This document shows, in pieces, positions 34,801 to 43,261 of a DNA stretch of 64,000 nucleotides (its first letter is position 1; each line of letters begins with the position of its first letter). The notes under the pieces are model-generated. The model had not been told where the DNA came from. It worked only from the letters and a program-made list of their open reading frames with translations, and searched no databases. A program made the translations under genes and the position numbers. The DNA is from JAAYCI01 sp964370045 (GTDB taxonomy: Bacteria > Bacillota > Clostridia > Oscillospirales > Ruminococcaceae), in assembly GCA_964370045.1 (NCBI GenBank), contig CAYJGZ010000011.1, positions 17,683 through 81,682 on the forward strand, given 5' to 3'.

Positions 34801-34835
34801 AGCTCATCACTCCTATTTGAAACTAAATCCCAATA

Positions 34836-34863
34836 AGTATATCACATTTCTTTTTTCTTTCAA
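34836..34863 (-). promoter_or_regulatory. Promoter of the HD-GYP gene
   Basis: On the minus strand TTGAAA (34858-34863), 16 bases, TATACT (34836-34841), about 35 bases before the GTG start. Confidence 0.6.
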
Positions 34864-35301
34864 GGGGGAAATTAGTTTTTTTTCACACAAATAACAAAGT
34901 TTATTCACACAAAAAAACAGCTTGAAAAAAGAGAATAAATTCACAAAAAAGAAGTTAATCGCCTTTTATTTATGCCACTTATAAATAATGCCTACTGAAT
35001 AAACCCATACAGAGTTTATTCAGCCGCACCGCAATCGCGGTAACCATAAAAGTGCTGTTTTAAGCACTTTTATGGGTATATCCTGATGCCTTGCACTTTA
35101 CCAAACAAAAACCGATATTTTATAACATGTATATGTCGTTTTTTGTTTGTTCGGTGGGCATTAAATAAAATTCCAAAACAAATAACATACTACAAAAGCG
35201 ACAGAATGTTTTCTCACTCCGTCGCTTTTATATTATATATTAAACTTCATTTTATGACAGTACGCAAATCACAATTTAAGCTACAATTTTTTGCCATACT
35301 T
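34864..35301. other. Gene-free AT-rich region with two hairpins
   Basis: No credible gene in 440 bases. It holds a perfect 13-base hairpin (CCATAAAAGTGCT with AGCACTTTTATGG, 35044-35075) without a T run, and a terminator-like stem (35194-35229) described separately. Confidence 0.6.
35194..35229 (-). terminator. Probable terminator of the three-repeat secreted protein gene
   Basis: AAAAGCGAC pairs with GTCGCTTTT around an 18-base loop, about 70 bases past the stop. Confidence 0.6.
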
Positions 35302-36681
35302 TCAATTTACATAAACACCCGTTTGTGGTGATGTGGCGGTAGTGCTTGAGGTTGCAGGCGTAGGCTCGGGGGTGGGCTCGGGGGTGGGCACAGGTGCACC
35401 CTCCACCCTTAATACCGCAAAAGTGCCAAAGCCACTATTTGTCGTTACCAAGTTCGGGGTGTTTCCTATATACGTCCATCCACCTGTTACACTATTGTTA
35501 AGATAAACTTCGTAAGTATAATTCGCATTTGTCTGGTCATACACAGGGATTACTTCAACAAGCGAAAACCAATAAGTTGTGCCGGCAGTAGACTCCGCAG
35601 GCAGAAACTGCCCTAAATTAGCGTCATAAGCTAACATATCTACAACGGCAAAAACCTGCTTGTTGTCAGCGGGCGCAAGAGCTGTATTAACATAATCTTG
35701 GAAGTTACTCCACTGTACTTGTAATTCATTGTAAGAGTTCCCAATGCGCAAACTTTGAGCAGAAGGCAAATTCGGATTTGTGACGAATTCTGAAACTAAA
35801 GGAGTAGACCTCTTCACAACCGCGAATGTCCCGAAGCCCAAATTTGTGGTTACGCTTTCAACATCGTTGCTTATAAGTTGCCAGCTGCCTGTCTGTGTCG
35901 AATACATATACACTTCATACCGACCATTAGGGTCTGTTCCATAGTTCGAAACAAAATCTTTTAACGAGAATGTATATGCTGTTCCCGCAAACGCCTCCGA
36001 AGCTATGTACTGATTTAAGCTGCGATCAAACGCATTCACATCAACCACTGTTTCTATGCTGTAAAATTCGGCAGGTACTATTTTAGGTTGTATATAGCTG
36101 TCGAAACCCTGCCATTGAGCCGAAGTACTGTCGTAAGTGTTTTGGACATGCAAAGTTTGCCCTGCCGGCAGTGTCGGTATTGTACTTATAGGCAGTGGGG
36201 GTGTTTTCATTGTTACTGCAAAAGTACCAAAGCCGTTTGCTGTAACAATGTTAGCTGGGTCGGTTCCCAATAACTTCCAACCACCGGTAGATACATTACT
36301 TACCCATACTTCTACCGTTGAGCCTATCTGAGTGGTAAGTGGTGGCAAAACCGCTGATGAATCAAAGGTGTACTGTGTTCCCGCATAAGTTTCGGCAGGT
36401 ATAATTGCATCGGCAACCGCATCATAAACGTTCAAATCAACAACGCCGACAACCGAAAGCGTCTCTATTGAGGTTAGCGTGTTTTTGACATTGTCATAGA
36501 TACTTTGCCATTGTGCATCGGCACTGGTATATGAATGCGTTAAATAAAGCGATTGGTTCGCCGGCAATGTGTTGTTTGATACCGCAATTGGTGTGCCCTG
36601 CGGTGGTGCGGCAAGCACAACACTGCTAAAGCTGAACATCGTTATGACCGCAAGTAGGACTCCGAACATTTTTTTACGCAT
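35302..36681 (-). CDS. Secreted three-repeat protein with C-terminal TSPQTGVYVN
   Basis: No named family recognised. The 459-aa product has a signal peptide (MRKKMFGVLLAVITMFSF, cut after VVLA) and three imperfect repeats of about 125 residues (roughly 37-165, 166-297, 298-425). Each runs LPA-x-Q-S/T-L, an invariant QW, VVD-x-x-A/V-YD or FD, E-x-x-AGT-x-Y-F, a V/YEV-W/Y strand, G-x-W, and GFGTFAV. A PTPEPTPEPTPA linker leads to TSPQTGVYVN at the very end, with no membrane helix or basic tail. The same TSPQTGVY ends the protein at 25552-26091. AAAGGAG precedes the ATG and a near-consensus promoter lies at 36720-36748. A surface or matrix role is inferred. Confidence 0.82.
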   Translation of the reverse strand: MRKKMFGVLLAVITMFSFSSVVLAAPPQGTPIAVSNNTLPANQSLYLTHSYTSADAQWQSIYDNVKNTLTSIETLSVVGVVDLNVYDAVADAIIPAETYAGTQYTFDSSAVLPPLTTQIGSTVEVWVSNVSTGGWKLLGTDPANIVTANGFGTFAVTMKTPPLPISTIPTLPAGQTLHVQNTYDSTSAQWQGFDSYIQPKIVPAEFYSIETVVDVNAFDRSLNQYIASEAFAGTAYTFSLKDFVSNYGTDPNGRYEVYMYSTQTGSWQLISNDVESVTTNLGFGTFAVVKRSTPLVSEFVTNPNLPSAQSLRIGNSYNELQVQWSNFQDYVNTALAPADNKQVFAVVDMLAYDANLGQFLPAESTAGTTYWFSLVEVIPVYDQTNANYTYEVYLNNSVTGGWTYIGNTPNLVTTNSGFGTFAVLRVEGAPVPTPEPTPEPTPATSSTTATSPQTGVYVN

Positions 36682-36719
36682 ATCAGTACTCCTTTATGTG
36701 TCATGTTATTTCGCATGTA

Positions 36720-36748
36720 ATTATAACACGCAGGCTGTGCTGAATCAA
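36720..36748 (-). promoter_or_regulatory. Promoter of the three-repeat secreted protein gene
   Basis: On the minus strand TTGATT (36743-36748), 17 bases, TATAAT (36720-36725). Confidence 0.7.
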
Positions 36749-36792
36749 GAAATATGCATAATCATCGTGTTGTCGATTGTATCAATCTTACA

Positions 36793-39771
36793 CTATATCT
36801 CATACTGCTTTTCTTCCATAAGCAATGCCTTAAAATCATCGGCACTCATAGGCTTGGCAAAATAGTACCCCTGCGCATAGTCGCAGCCGATATCTTTCAG
36901 CCATTTTGCCTGCGTATCAGTTTCAACGCCTTCCGCAACTACTTTCATGGAAAGGCGTTTCGCCATCCTGATTATATCCGTAACAACAATCTTGCTTTTG
37001 CCCATTTTTTCACTTTCGTCAAAAAATGCCTTATCCAGTTTTAACACATCTGCTTCTACTGCCGAAAGTCTATTAAGCGACGAAACACCGGCGCCAAAGT
37101 CATCAATAGAAATCGCCAAACCAAGCGCTTTAAGGCTCTTGACCGAAGCGAGGAACTTATCGGTGTTTGCCTCCACCGCGCTTTCTGTCAGCTCAAGCTC
37201 TATCAAGTTGGGGTTTATATCATAAAGGGAGAGAAGCTGCGATACACGGTCCACAACATCGTCACTAAGCGCTGTATGTGCAGATATATTCACAGAAATA
37301 GGCGGTATGTTTATCTTTTGGCTGTTTGACTTTATGTACTTACAAACCTCCTCAAAAACATACAAATCCAAGCTGGAAATAAAGCCGTTCTCCTCAAACA
37401 CAGGGATAAAATCATTCGGATACACTTTCTCGCCAAGGCGCGAACACCAGCGTACAAGCGCCTCCGCACCTCCGATTTGCAGTATATTAAAATCGATTTT
37501 CGGCTGATACTCAACAACAAACTCATGGTCTTTCAATGCTTGTTCCATGCGGAAAGTAATGTTTATCTTATCCTCGTATTGTTTACGCATATCTTCATCA
37601 AACATGATAAACGTGGTCTGATGCGTGGACTTCCCCGCCATTCTCGCACTGTCCGCTTGCCCTATCAGCGCCACTGATTTTGCCTTTACATCGCCAATCA
37701 CAACATTGCCAAAAGACAAGGTCACCTTATATTTTTCGTTGATATTATTCTCAACTGCCGGCAGTATATCCGCACGGCATATTTCACAAATGCTACCACC
37801 GTCGTCAATTCGCCTAAATATCAAAAACTGGTCTGCCGTTCTTCTGCTTATAATTGCCCCTGTATTTTCAAATGTCGCTTTTAGCGCATCAGCAACGGCA
37901 ATTATAATCGCTGTGCCTCTATCGGTGCTAAAGTGGGTGTTAATCGTTTTGAACATATCAATATCAAATGATACTATTTCATATTCGTTCGGTTTCACCT
38001 CTTTGATTTTTTCATCAATAGTTTCTCTGAATTTTTGAATGGACATAAGCCCTGTAAGCTTGTCCGTATTATACGACTCAATTAAAGCTTCTTTTTTCTT
38101 GGCCTGCTCCCTATAATATAGCGCTATAAATCCTGCCACTATAACAAAAAACGCAATCACAAAATAGTGCCAATTATCTGTAATTATTTCAATTAAATCA
38201 GTCTCTTGTTCCGGCAAGAAAGCATTTGCATTGTTTTGGAAAAGAACCGCATACTCGCTGCTCGACAAGCGGTCAAGCATCACATTAAATATAGGCAGGT
38301 ATTCTTCCGCAATATCGTGGTTGACAAAAAACAACATCGGAATTTCCGTATCGGCACTCACCGAAATAGTTTCCAAGTCTTCCAAATAAAGCGTCGCATA
38401 TGCCTCCGAGCTTTCGTTAACGAACAATATGTCGATTTCTTCCGCAATAAACGCATCAAGTAAATCGTGTATATCATCATAGTATACAAATTCAACCAAA
38501 GGATATGTGTCAAGAAAAGGCTCGAAATCTGTTACTTGATAGCGAAGAGAGCCTATTTTTGTGGGACTTTCCAACATTTCCCAAATAGACTCCGACTGTT
38601 CATACGAATCAATCCGTATATGTGCGTACAGCGGAATTTTATAGTAATCCTCTGTGATAGCATAATGTTCCCATTCGTGCTCCCCGTCCCCAAAAAGCGT
38701 AGCAAGTATGTCGAAATCCTCATGCTCTTGCGGCGGACTATCCAAGTTGTACGGGTGATAATTCACCTCAAAACTATAATGCTCTGCAAAATAATTGAGT
38801 GTATCTACCATGGCGCCGTCAGGCTCTCCGTTTTCGTTCGTAAAGGAAATCGGCGCATAATCCTCAATATACCCCACTTCAAGCGGCCTTTGCCTAAGCA
38901 CTTCAATTTCTCTCGGTGTCAAACCACGATGCATCAGCTCAATATCATCCGCCAAATACTTTTCTTCAAGCTCAATAAAAAAGCTACCTTCCGTGGACGC
39001 TATATTATAGAAAAGTTGGTCTATTAAATCAAGCAGCTCTTGATTTTCAAAGGCGGCACTGAGATAAAGCTCGCACACCCCTACATTCAGCACATTGTTT
39101 AGCTCTTCAATATTCATCTGCTCGGAAAGCCCAAGATAAAAGTCAGCCTCCAATTCGGTGTAGTCATCCATCTCGCCGTAGACGTATTCCACAGAAAAAC
39201 CATAATTTTCACCGGCAGTATTCAGCCGCTCGTTCCCAATATTTCCATGATAAGTGGCAACAGTTTTCCCATCAATATTTTCAAGGTCTCCGTACACCAT
39301 ATCCGCATCATCAGTAAACAGCGCTATGTAAATGGTACGAAATGACCTTTGCGAATACAGCATTTCCTCAGCGTGTTCAGCACTTTTGGCGTTAAATGCA
39401 AGCAAATCCACTTCGCCACTATGCAGTGCCGCAACAGTATCGCCCTCAATGGGCACATACTCAAATTCAAGGTCACTAAGCTCCTCAATTTTTTCAAAAA
39501 TCTCTACGCCATAACCTCTGTTATTTAGGCTGTCAATATCCTCCACAAAGTCGGTAAACAAGGAGTAGTACCCAACTTTAATCGGCTTGCTAAAATCAAA
39601 AGGAGCCACATCCTCGCTTGTGGGTTCTACCTCGCTTGTGGTCTCTGTTTCGCTTGTAGGTTCTGCCTCACTAAAAGCGACGCTCTCCACTTCGGTGGCG
39701 AACGTTGTCGTATTGGACAGAATTATTATTGTCATACATAGTGCAGCCACAATGCTTACAACTTTTTTCAT
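36793..39771 (-). CDS. Membrane sensor: two SBP-like domains, degenerate GGDEF, EAL
   Basis: A 992-aa protein. A signal peptide or first helix (MKKVVSIVAALCMTIIIL) and a Glu/Thr/Ser-rich linker with repeated TSE units precede two extracellular solute-binding-protein-like domains (about 60-290 and 300-525; the second begins LEVGYIEDYAPISF). A membrane helix follows (WHYFVIAFFVIVAGFIAL). The GGDEF domain is degenerate (RTADQF in place of the active site). The EAL domain has EALVRW, NISAHT, ELELTES, IDDFGAG, LKLDKAF and AEGVET intact, so c-di-GMP hydrolysis controlled by an external small molecule is likely. Start 39771 has GGAGG upstream; a 15-codon longer frame is possible. Confidence 0.9.
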   Translation of the reverse strand: MKKVVSIVAALCMTIIILSNTTTFATEVESVAFSEAEPTSETETTSEVEPTSEDVAPFDFSKPIKVGYYSLFTDFVEDIDSLNNRGYGVEIFEKIEELSDLEFEYVPIEGDTVAALHSGEVDLLAFNAKSAEHAEEMLYSQRSFRTIYIALFTDDADMVYGDLENIDGKTVATYHGNIGNERLNTAGENYGFSVEYVYGEMDDYTELEADFYLGLSEQMNIEELNNVLNVGVCELYLSAAFENQELLDLIDQLFYNIASTEGSFFIELEEKYLADDIELMHRGLTPREIEVLRQRPLEVGYIEDYAPISFTNENGEPDGAMVDTLNYFAEHYSFEVNYHPYNLDSPPQEHEDFDILATLFGDGEHEWEHYAITEDYYKIPLYAHIRIDSYEQSESIWEMLESPTKIGSLRYQVTDFEPFLDTYPLVEFVYYDDIHDLLDAFIAEEIDILFVNESSEAYATLYLEDLETISVSADTEIPMLFFVNHDIAEEYLPIFNVMLDRLSSSEYAVLFQNNANAFLPEQETDLIEIITDNWHYFVIAFFVIVAGFIALYYREQAKKKEALIESYNTDKLTGLMSIQKFRETIDEKIKEVKPNEYEIVSFDIDMFKTINTHFSTDRGTAIIIAVADALKATFENTGAIISRRTADQFLIFRRIDDGGSICEICRADILPAVENNINEKYKVTLSFGNVVIGDVKAKSVALIGQADSARMAGKSTHQTTFIMFDEDMRKQYEDKINITFRMEQALKDHEFVVEYQPKIDFNILQIGGAEALVRWCSRLGEKVYPNDFIPVFEENGFISSLDLYVFEEVCKYIKSNSQKINIPPISVNISAHTALSDDVVDRVSQLLSLYDINPNLIELELTESAVEANTDKFLASVKSLKALGLAISIDDFGAGVSSLNRLSAVEADVLKLDKAFFDESEKMGKSKIVVTDIIRMAKRLSMKVVAEGVETDTQAKWLKDIGCDYAQGYYFAKPMSADDFKALLMEEKQYEI

Positions 39772-39884
39772 TGTTCTGTATCCTCCTGCAATAAGTTGCC
39801 AACACGCATTGGGCAACCAGTTAAAAAATAGCGAGTAAATTTACGAGGCCACTTATTCGACACAAGGTACATATTTCCTACACT

Positions 39885-39914
39885 ATTATATCATTTTTTT
39901 GCCAAAAAGGTCAA
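39885..39914 (-). promoter_or_regulatory. Promoter of the SBP-GGDEF-EAL gene
   Basis: On the minus strand TTGACC (39909-39914), 18 bases, a perfect TATAAT (39885-39890), with a leader of about 110 bases. Confidence 0.7.
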
Positions 39915-40055
39915 CGCAAAGGGCGTTCATTCCTCTGTGGAGTAGTATAAAGAACAATCCACCTTGGTAAAAATTATCCCATTTTATAAAGGTATGGTTT
40001 GTATTTTCATCATTGTCACGGGGGCTGTCAGGACATATTTAGAATGGAGGGCAAA

Positions 40056-40197
40056 ATAAGAAGAACCCACAAAACTGTGGGTTCTTCTTATGTGTTGTAC
40101 TCTCGGTTGGCGAGAGTGTTCTTATATTAACCACCTGAAAATATACATAAATATAAAAAAAGACACCGAGCTTTACTCGATGTCCATTGAGTAAAGC
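40056..40197 (-). ncRNA. Structured region with three hairpins, possible small RNA or terminators
   Basis: On the minus strand, downstream of the zeta-like gene: GCTTTACTC/GAGTAAAGC (40170-40197) followed by a 7-T run (40155-40161); ACTCTCG/CGAGAGT (40099-40117); and a perfect 16-base stem ATAAGAAGAACCCACA with its complement (40056-40091), followed by TTTT. Two terminators in tandem are more than one gene needs. An sRNA or a remnant of a type I toxin-antitoxin RNA is possible. No small toxin frame was found. Confidence 0.4.
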
Positions 40198-40306
40198 GTC
40201 ACACCGGTGGTGGAGGCGATTTATTTGGAGGTCTGCTTTAACCAGGCAATAATTTCTATATGCCTCTGTAAAGAACCTCTTTTTAACCTGTTTTATTCGT
40301 ACTATA

Positions 40307-40861
40307 TTAGAACAATTCCAAAATATTTTCTTCCAACCAAATTTCATTTGGAAAAATCGCAATATCTTCCTTGTGCTTGCGAATAATTCTTGTCGGCTTA
40401 TCCATGGTATTATCATACACATGAAGTATATCGCATATTTCTATGAGTTGTTTAATATTTTCCAATGATTTTTTGTAGCGAGAAATAATTTTATCTTTAT
40501 CAACATCATGTCCACCAGCTGCAACCCTTGCTTCAACACGAGCAACATTAACAAGTGGGTCTGCTGTTAACACAAATATGCACTTTATAAAATAATCATT
40601 TTTCTTTGCTTTTTCAAGAATATCCAATTTGTACTTTGAGGATAGAACAGTTTCAAAAGAAAAATCTTCTCGTTGTTTAATAGACGAATATCTCCGTCTA
40701 TCTACCATCTTTGCCGCTTCTTCGTTGCTCATTCCTGTTGTTGCGACTACATCATCTGCATTGGTGTACGTGCCTACTGTTTCAAAGTATTGTAAAAAAG
40801 TACTTTTTCCGGAGCCGTTTGGACCAGCAATTACAAGAACCATTGGCTTTTTATTTGACAT
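40307..40861 (-). CDS. Zeta-toxin-like P-loop kinase
   Basis: A 184-aa protein with a Walker A motif AGPNGSGKST near residue 12, a following TNADDV segment and DFSFETVLSS, typical of zeta/PezT-like nucleotide kinases, then LTADPLVNVARVEARVAAGGH with the conserved Arg and Gly-His. Zeta toxins phosphorylate UDP-GlcNAc and poison wall synthesis; some relatives are not toxins, so activity is inferred. The ATG at 40861 overlaps the stop of a 77-aa gene by 11 bases, a toxin-antitoxin-like arrangement. It lies within 300 bases of the 3' end of ssrA, a common integration site. Confidence 0.8.
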   Translation of the reverse strand: MSNKKPMVLVIAGPNGSGKSTFLQYFETVGTYTNADDVVATTGMSNEEAAKMVDRRRYSSIKQREDFSFETVLSSKYKLDILEKAKKNDYFIKCIFVLTADPLVNVARVEARVAAGGHDVDKDKIISRYKKSLENIKQLIEICDILHVYDNTMDKPTRIIRKHKEDIAIFPNEIWLEENILELF

Positions 40862-41084
40862 ACTTCTTTTTACCATCCGAGTATTCTACATATGCTTTTT
40901 TGGTCAACAAATCATATTTAGCAATCGGTTTATTGCATATTTTTGCCTTTTCAACAGCTAACTTAACAGCGCCCGTTGTTCTTCTATCCATATTTTTGTC
41001 ATTTTCAGAAATATATGCACTCTGTTCTTTTGGCGCAACAACAGTTACCGTGTGTTTTCCAATTTTTCTTGTTTTATTACTCAT
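40851..41084 (-). CDS. Small basic protein, candidate partner of the zeta-like kinase
   Basis: I do not recognise a family. The 77-aa product is rich in Lys (starts MSNKTRKIGKHTVTVV, ends AYVEYSDGKKKYVK) and has no membrane segment or evident DNA-binding motif, so it differs from epsilon or PezA antitoxins. AAAGGAG stands well placed before the ATG. Overlap with the zeta-like gene suggests coupled translation, which would fit an antitoxin made first. It begins 42 bases past the tmRNA 3' end. Confidence 0.65.
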   Translation of the reverse strand: MSNKTRKIGKHTVTVVAPKEQSAYISENDKNMDRRTTGAVKLAVEKAKICNKPIAKYDLLTKKAYVEYSDGKKKYVK

Positions 41085-41125
41085 GTATATTCTCTCCTTT
41101 CAAAGTATTATTTTACAACTCCATT

Positions 41126-41493
41126 TGGTGGAGATGGCGGGAATCGAACCCGCGTCCAAAAAAGCGTCCACAAGAGTATCTCCGGGTGCAGATTGCCTAC
41201 AAGATTCCCCCGGCGACAAGCCGACAATCAGGCTGCCGCGTCGGTAGCTTCATTAGTTTATGACGGCTCGCAAAGCTTAAAACCGTTCACATTTACCGTT
41301 TCAATGACGCCCGGGTCCCGCTTCACGGTAGAGCAGGTCGGACGGCCGGCCTAAATTAGGCGGCAACAGCAACAGGAGCGTTGCTGCGGAAATTAACTGT
41401 TTTGTTAATTATTGTTTTGCGGCATTTTAAGTGGGGCCGCACCACTACCCGCTGCTCTGGCTTTCACTTCCCTGTCGAAACCTTTACATCCCC
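41126..41493 (-). ncRNA. ssrA: tmRNA
   Basis: A 368-base RNA. The 5' GGGGATG pairs with CATCTCC before the encoded ACCA end, forming the alanyl acceptor stem; the T arm has GGGTTCGATTCCC. A frame ending ...NFRSNAPVAVAA then TAA (around 41350) is the proteolysis tag. It lies 40 bases downstream of smpB on the same strand, so both parts of the trans-translation system are together. Pseudoknots were not folded base by base. Confidence 0.95.
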
Positions 41494-41533
41494 ATGTTAT
41501 TTATTGAGCACTGCAAAGCTTATCGCTTTACAA

Positions 41534-41995
41534 TCATCTCCCCTGTGACTTCATCACTCTGTCTATGCTGCGCTTCGCATCTTTCTCCGCTTCAGACGCA
41601 CGTTTATCGTGAAGCTTTTTGCCTTTACACATGCCTAATTCTATTTTGACACGTGAATTTTTGAAGTACATAGACAACGGCACTAAGGTTAATCCCTTTG
41701 TTTTTAGTTCTTGGTGTAGCCGCCGTATTTCACGCTTGTGTAAAAGCAATTTCCGCTTGCGCAGTGGGTCACGGTTGAAAATATTTCCCTTTTCGTAGGG
41801 CGATATGTGCATTCCCAGCACAAACACCTCACCGCTCTGCACGTCCGCCCACGAGTCCTTTAGGTTAACCAGCCCCATGCGTAGGCTTTTCACTTCCGTG
41901 CCCACAAGCTCTATTCCCGCCTCGATGCTTTCCAGCACATGGTACTCGTGGCGTGCCTTACGGTTTTGTGCTATTTGTTTTGTTTGCGACGACAC
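41534..41995 (-). CDS. smpB: SsrA-binding protein SmpB
   Basis: A 153-aa OB-fold protein that binds tmRNA and brings it to stalled ribosomes. QNRKARHEYHVLESIEAGIE, LVGTEVKSLRMG and VFVLGMHISPYEKGNIFNRDP are family signatures, and the basic C-terminal tail (KRASEAEKDAKRSIDRVMKS) occupies the mRNA channel in known structures. The start is a GTG: the one at 41995 has AAGGGAG six bases upstream, while the GTG at 42001 directly abuts that site. It precedes ssrA directly. Confidence 0.95.
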   Translation of the reverse strand: MSSQTKQIAQNRKARHEYHVLESIEAGIELVGTEVKSLRMGLVNLKDSWADVQSGEVFVLGMHISPYEKGNIFNRDPLRKRKLLLHKREIRRLHQELKTKGLTLVPLSMYFKNSRVKIELGMCKGKKLHDKRASEAEKDAKRSIDRVMKSQGR

Positions 41996-42109
41996 GAGCA
42001 CCTCCCTTTGTATTTTTTTGTATATACATATTATCGCGTTTTTTATCTGTAAAGCTAAACACGTTTACATTTCCTACCTAAGGCCGCTTCAACTCCAACA
42101 AATGGGCCT

Positions 42110-42709
42110 CTACAGCTCATCCCTGCCCATAAGTGCACGATACAGCGTTACATCGTCCACATATTCAAGGTTTCCACCCACCGGCAGGCCATACGCAAGG
42201 CGTGTGACACGCACCTCCATCGGCTTTATCAGCCGTGAGAGGTACAGCGCAGTAGCCTCGCCCTCCACCGTGGGGTTTGTCGCCATGATTACCTCCGTCA
42301 CATCCCCCTGCGCCACACGGCTAAGCAACCGCTGAATGCCCAGCTGCTCGGGGCCTATGCCCTCGGTGGGCGATATTAGGCCGTGCAACACATGATACAG
42401 CCCCTTGTACTCTCGGGTATGTTCAAACGCGGATACATCCTTTGGGCTTTCCACCACGCATATAGTGCTTTGTTCCCTAAGTGCATCACGACAAATGGCG
42501 CACTCTTCCTGCTCGGTAAAGTTGTGGCAAATCTCGCACTTTCGTATTTTTTCGTGCGCATCCCGAATGGCGTCCGCAAACGCATTTGCTTGTGCTGCGT
42601 CCATAGAAAGCACCTGATACGCAAGCCTTGCCGCACCTTTTCTGCCTATGCCGCTCAGCTTTGCAAACTGCTCTATTAAGTTTTCAAGAGGAGCCGCATT
42701 AGCGCTCAT
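42110..42709 (-). CDS. recR: Recombination mediator RecR
   Basis: A 199-aa protein that works with RecF and RecO to load RecA at gaps. The N-terminal helix-hairpin-helix (LSGIGRKGAARLAYQVLS), the four-Cys zinc site (CEICHNFTEQEECAIC), and the Toprim domain (ICVVESPKDVSAFE, GISPTEGIGPEQL form with LISPTEG) are all present, and the C-terminal Walker-B-like LAYGLPVGGNLEYVDDVTL closes the ring protein. It follows ybaB by 58 bases. Confidence 0.96.
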   Translation of the reverse strand: MSANAAPLENLIEQFAKLSGIGRKGAARLAYQVLSMDAAQANAFADAIRDAHEKIRKCEICHNFTEQEECAICRDALREQSTICVVESPKDVSAFEHTREYKGLYHVLHGLISPTEGIGPEQLGIQRLLSRVAQGDVTEVIMATNPTVEGEATALYLSRLIKPMEVRVTRLAYGLPVGGNLEYVDDVTLYRALMGRDEL

Positions 42710-42767
42710 TCACTCACCACTTTTGGGATTATTTAGCCGAACCTATACAGCTTTACAGCCAGTCGCT

Positions 42768-43121
42768 CTACAGCGAAAGCCCCGGAATATTAGGCAGATT
42801 GAAACTACCCGACACCTTTTCTATTTCCGCATCGGTATTTTCCCTTACGGTGCGCACCGCCTCGTTAAACGCCGCCGCCACCAAATCCTCAAGCATCTCG
42901 ATGTCATCGGGGTCTACCGCATCCGGCTTGATTTTTATGCCCAATACATTGTAGTCACCCTTGATATTTACCTCCACAAGCCCCCCTGAAACACTGGCGG
43001 TGTACTCTGCCTGCTCCAGCTCGTCCTGCTTTTCCTGCACAGCCTGTTGCATCTGCTGTGCCTGCTTTACCAAGTCGTTCACGTTTTGCTTTCCGTAGCC
43101 CTGTGGCAATCTTGCTTTCAT
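42768..43121 (-). CDS. YbaB/EbfC family nucleoid-associated protein
   Basis: A 117-aa DNA-binding dimer protein. An N-terminal Gly/Gln-rich start and long helix (LVKQAQQMQQAVQEKQDELE), the beta strands SGGLVEVNIKGDYNVLGI and the conserved DPDDIEMLEDLVAAAFNEA define the family. It lies between dnaX and recR as in most bacteria and probably acts with them in DNA maintenance. The start follows GGGGAGTAAC at good distance. Confidence 0.93.
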   Translation of the reverse strand: MKARLPQGYGKQNVNDLVKQAQQMQQAVQEKQDELEQAEYTASVSGGLVEVNIKGDYNVLGIKIKPDAVDPDDIEMLEDLVAAAFNEAVRTVRENTDAEIEKVSGSFNLPNIPGLSL

Positions 43122-43261
43122 ATGTTACTCCCCTTATTTTGCTTTCGGCGAAATCACACAAAACTTTAGTGCGATTTTCACCATGTAATTTTTTGTAAAC
43201 ATCTTTTGTGAGCTATTTATTGCTATTAAATTGTGACTTTACGACATACCACCACCGGCGG

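Noticed and set aside
40039..40422. A 127-codon minus-strand frame across the structured intergenic region
   Set aside because: It overlaps the end of the zeta-like gene, runs through three hairpins and has no ribosome site or family resemblance.
40200..41128. A mobile-element attachment repeat of the ssrA 3' end
   Set aside because: No second copy of the 20-base ssrA end was found between the gene and 40 kb, so integration is only suspected.
41126..41160. A tRNA-like T arm and CCA end
   Set aside because: It is the 3' part of tmRNA; the anticodon arm is absent and the 5' half pairs 360 bases away.
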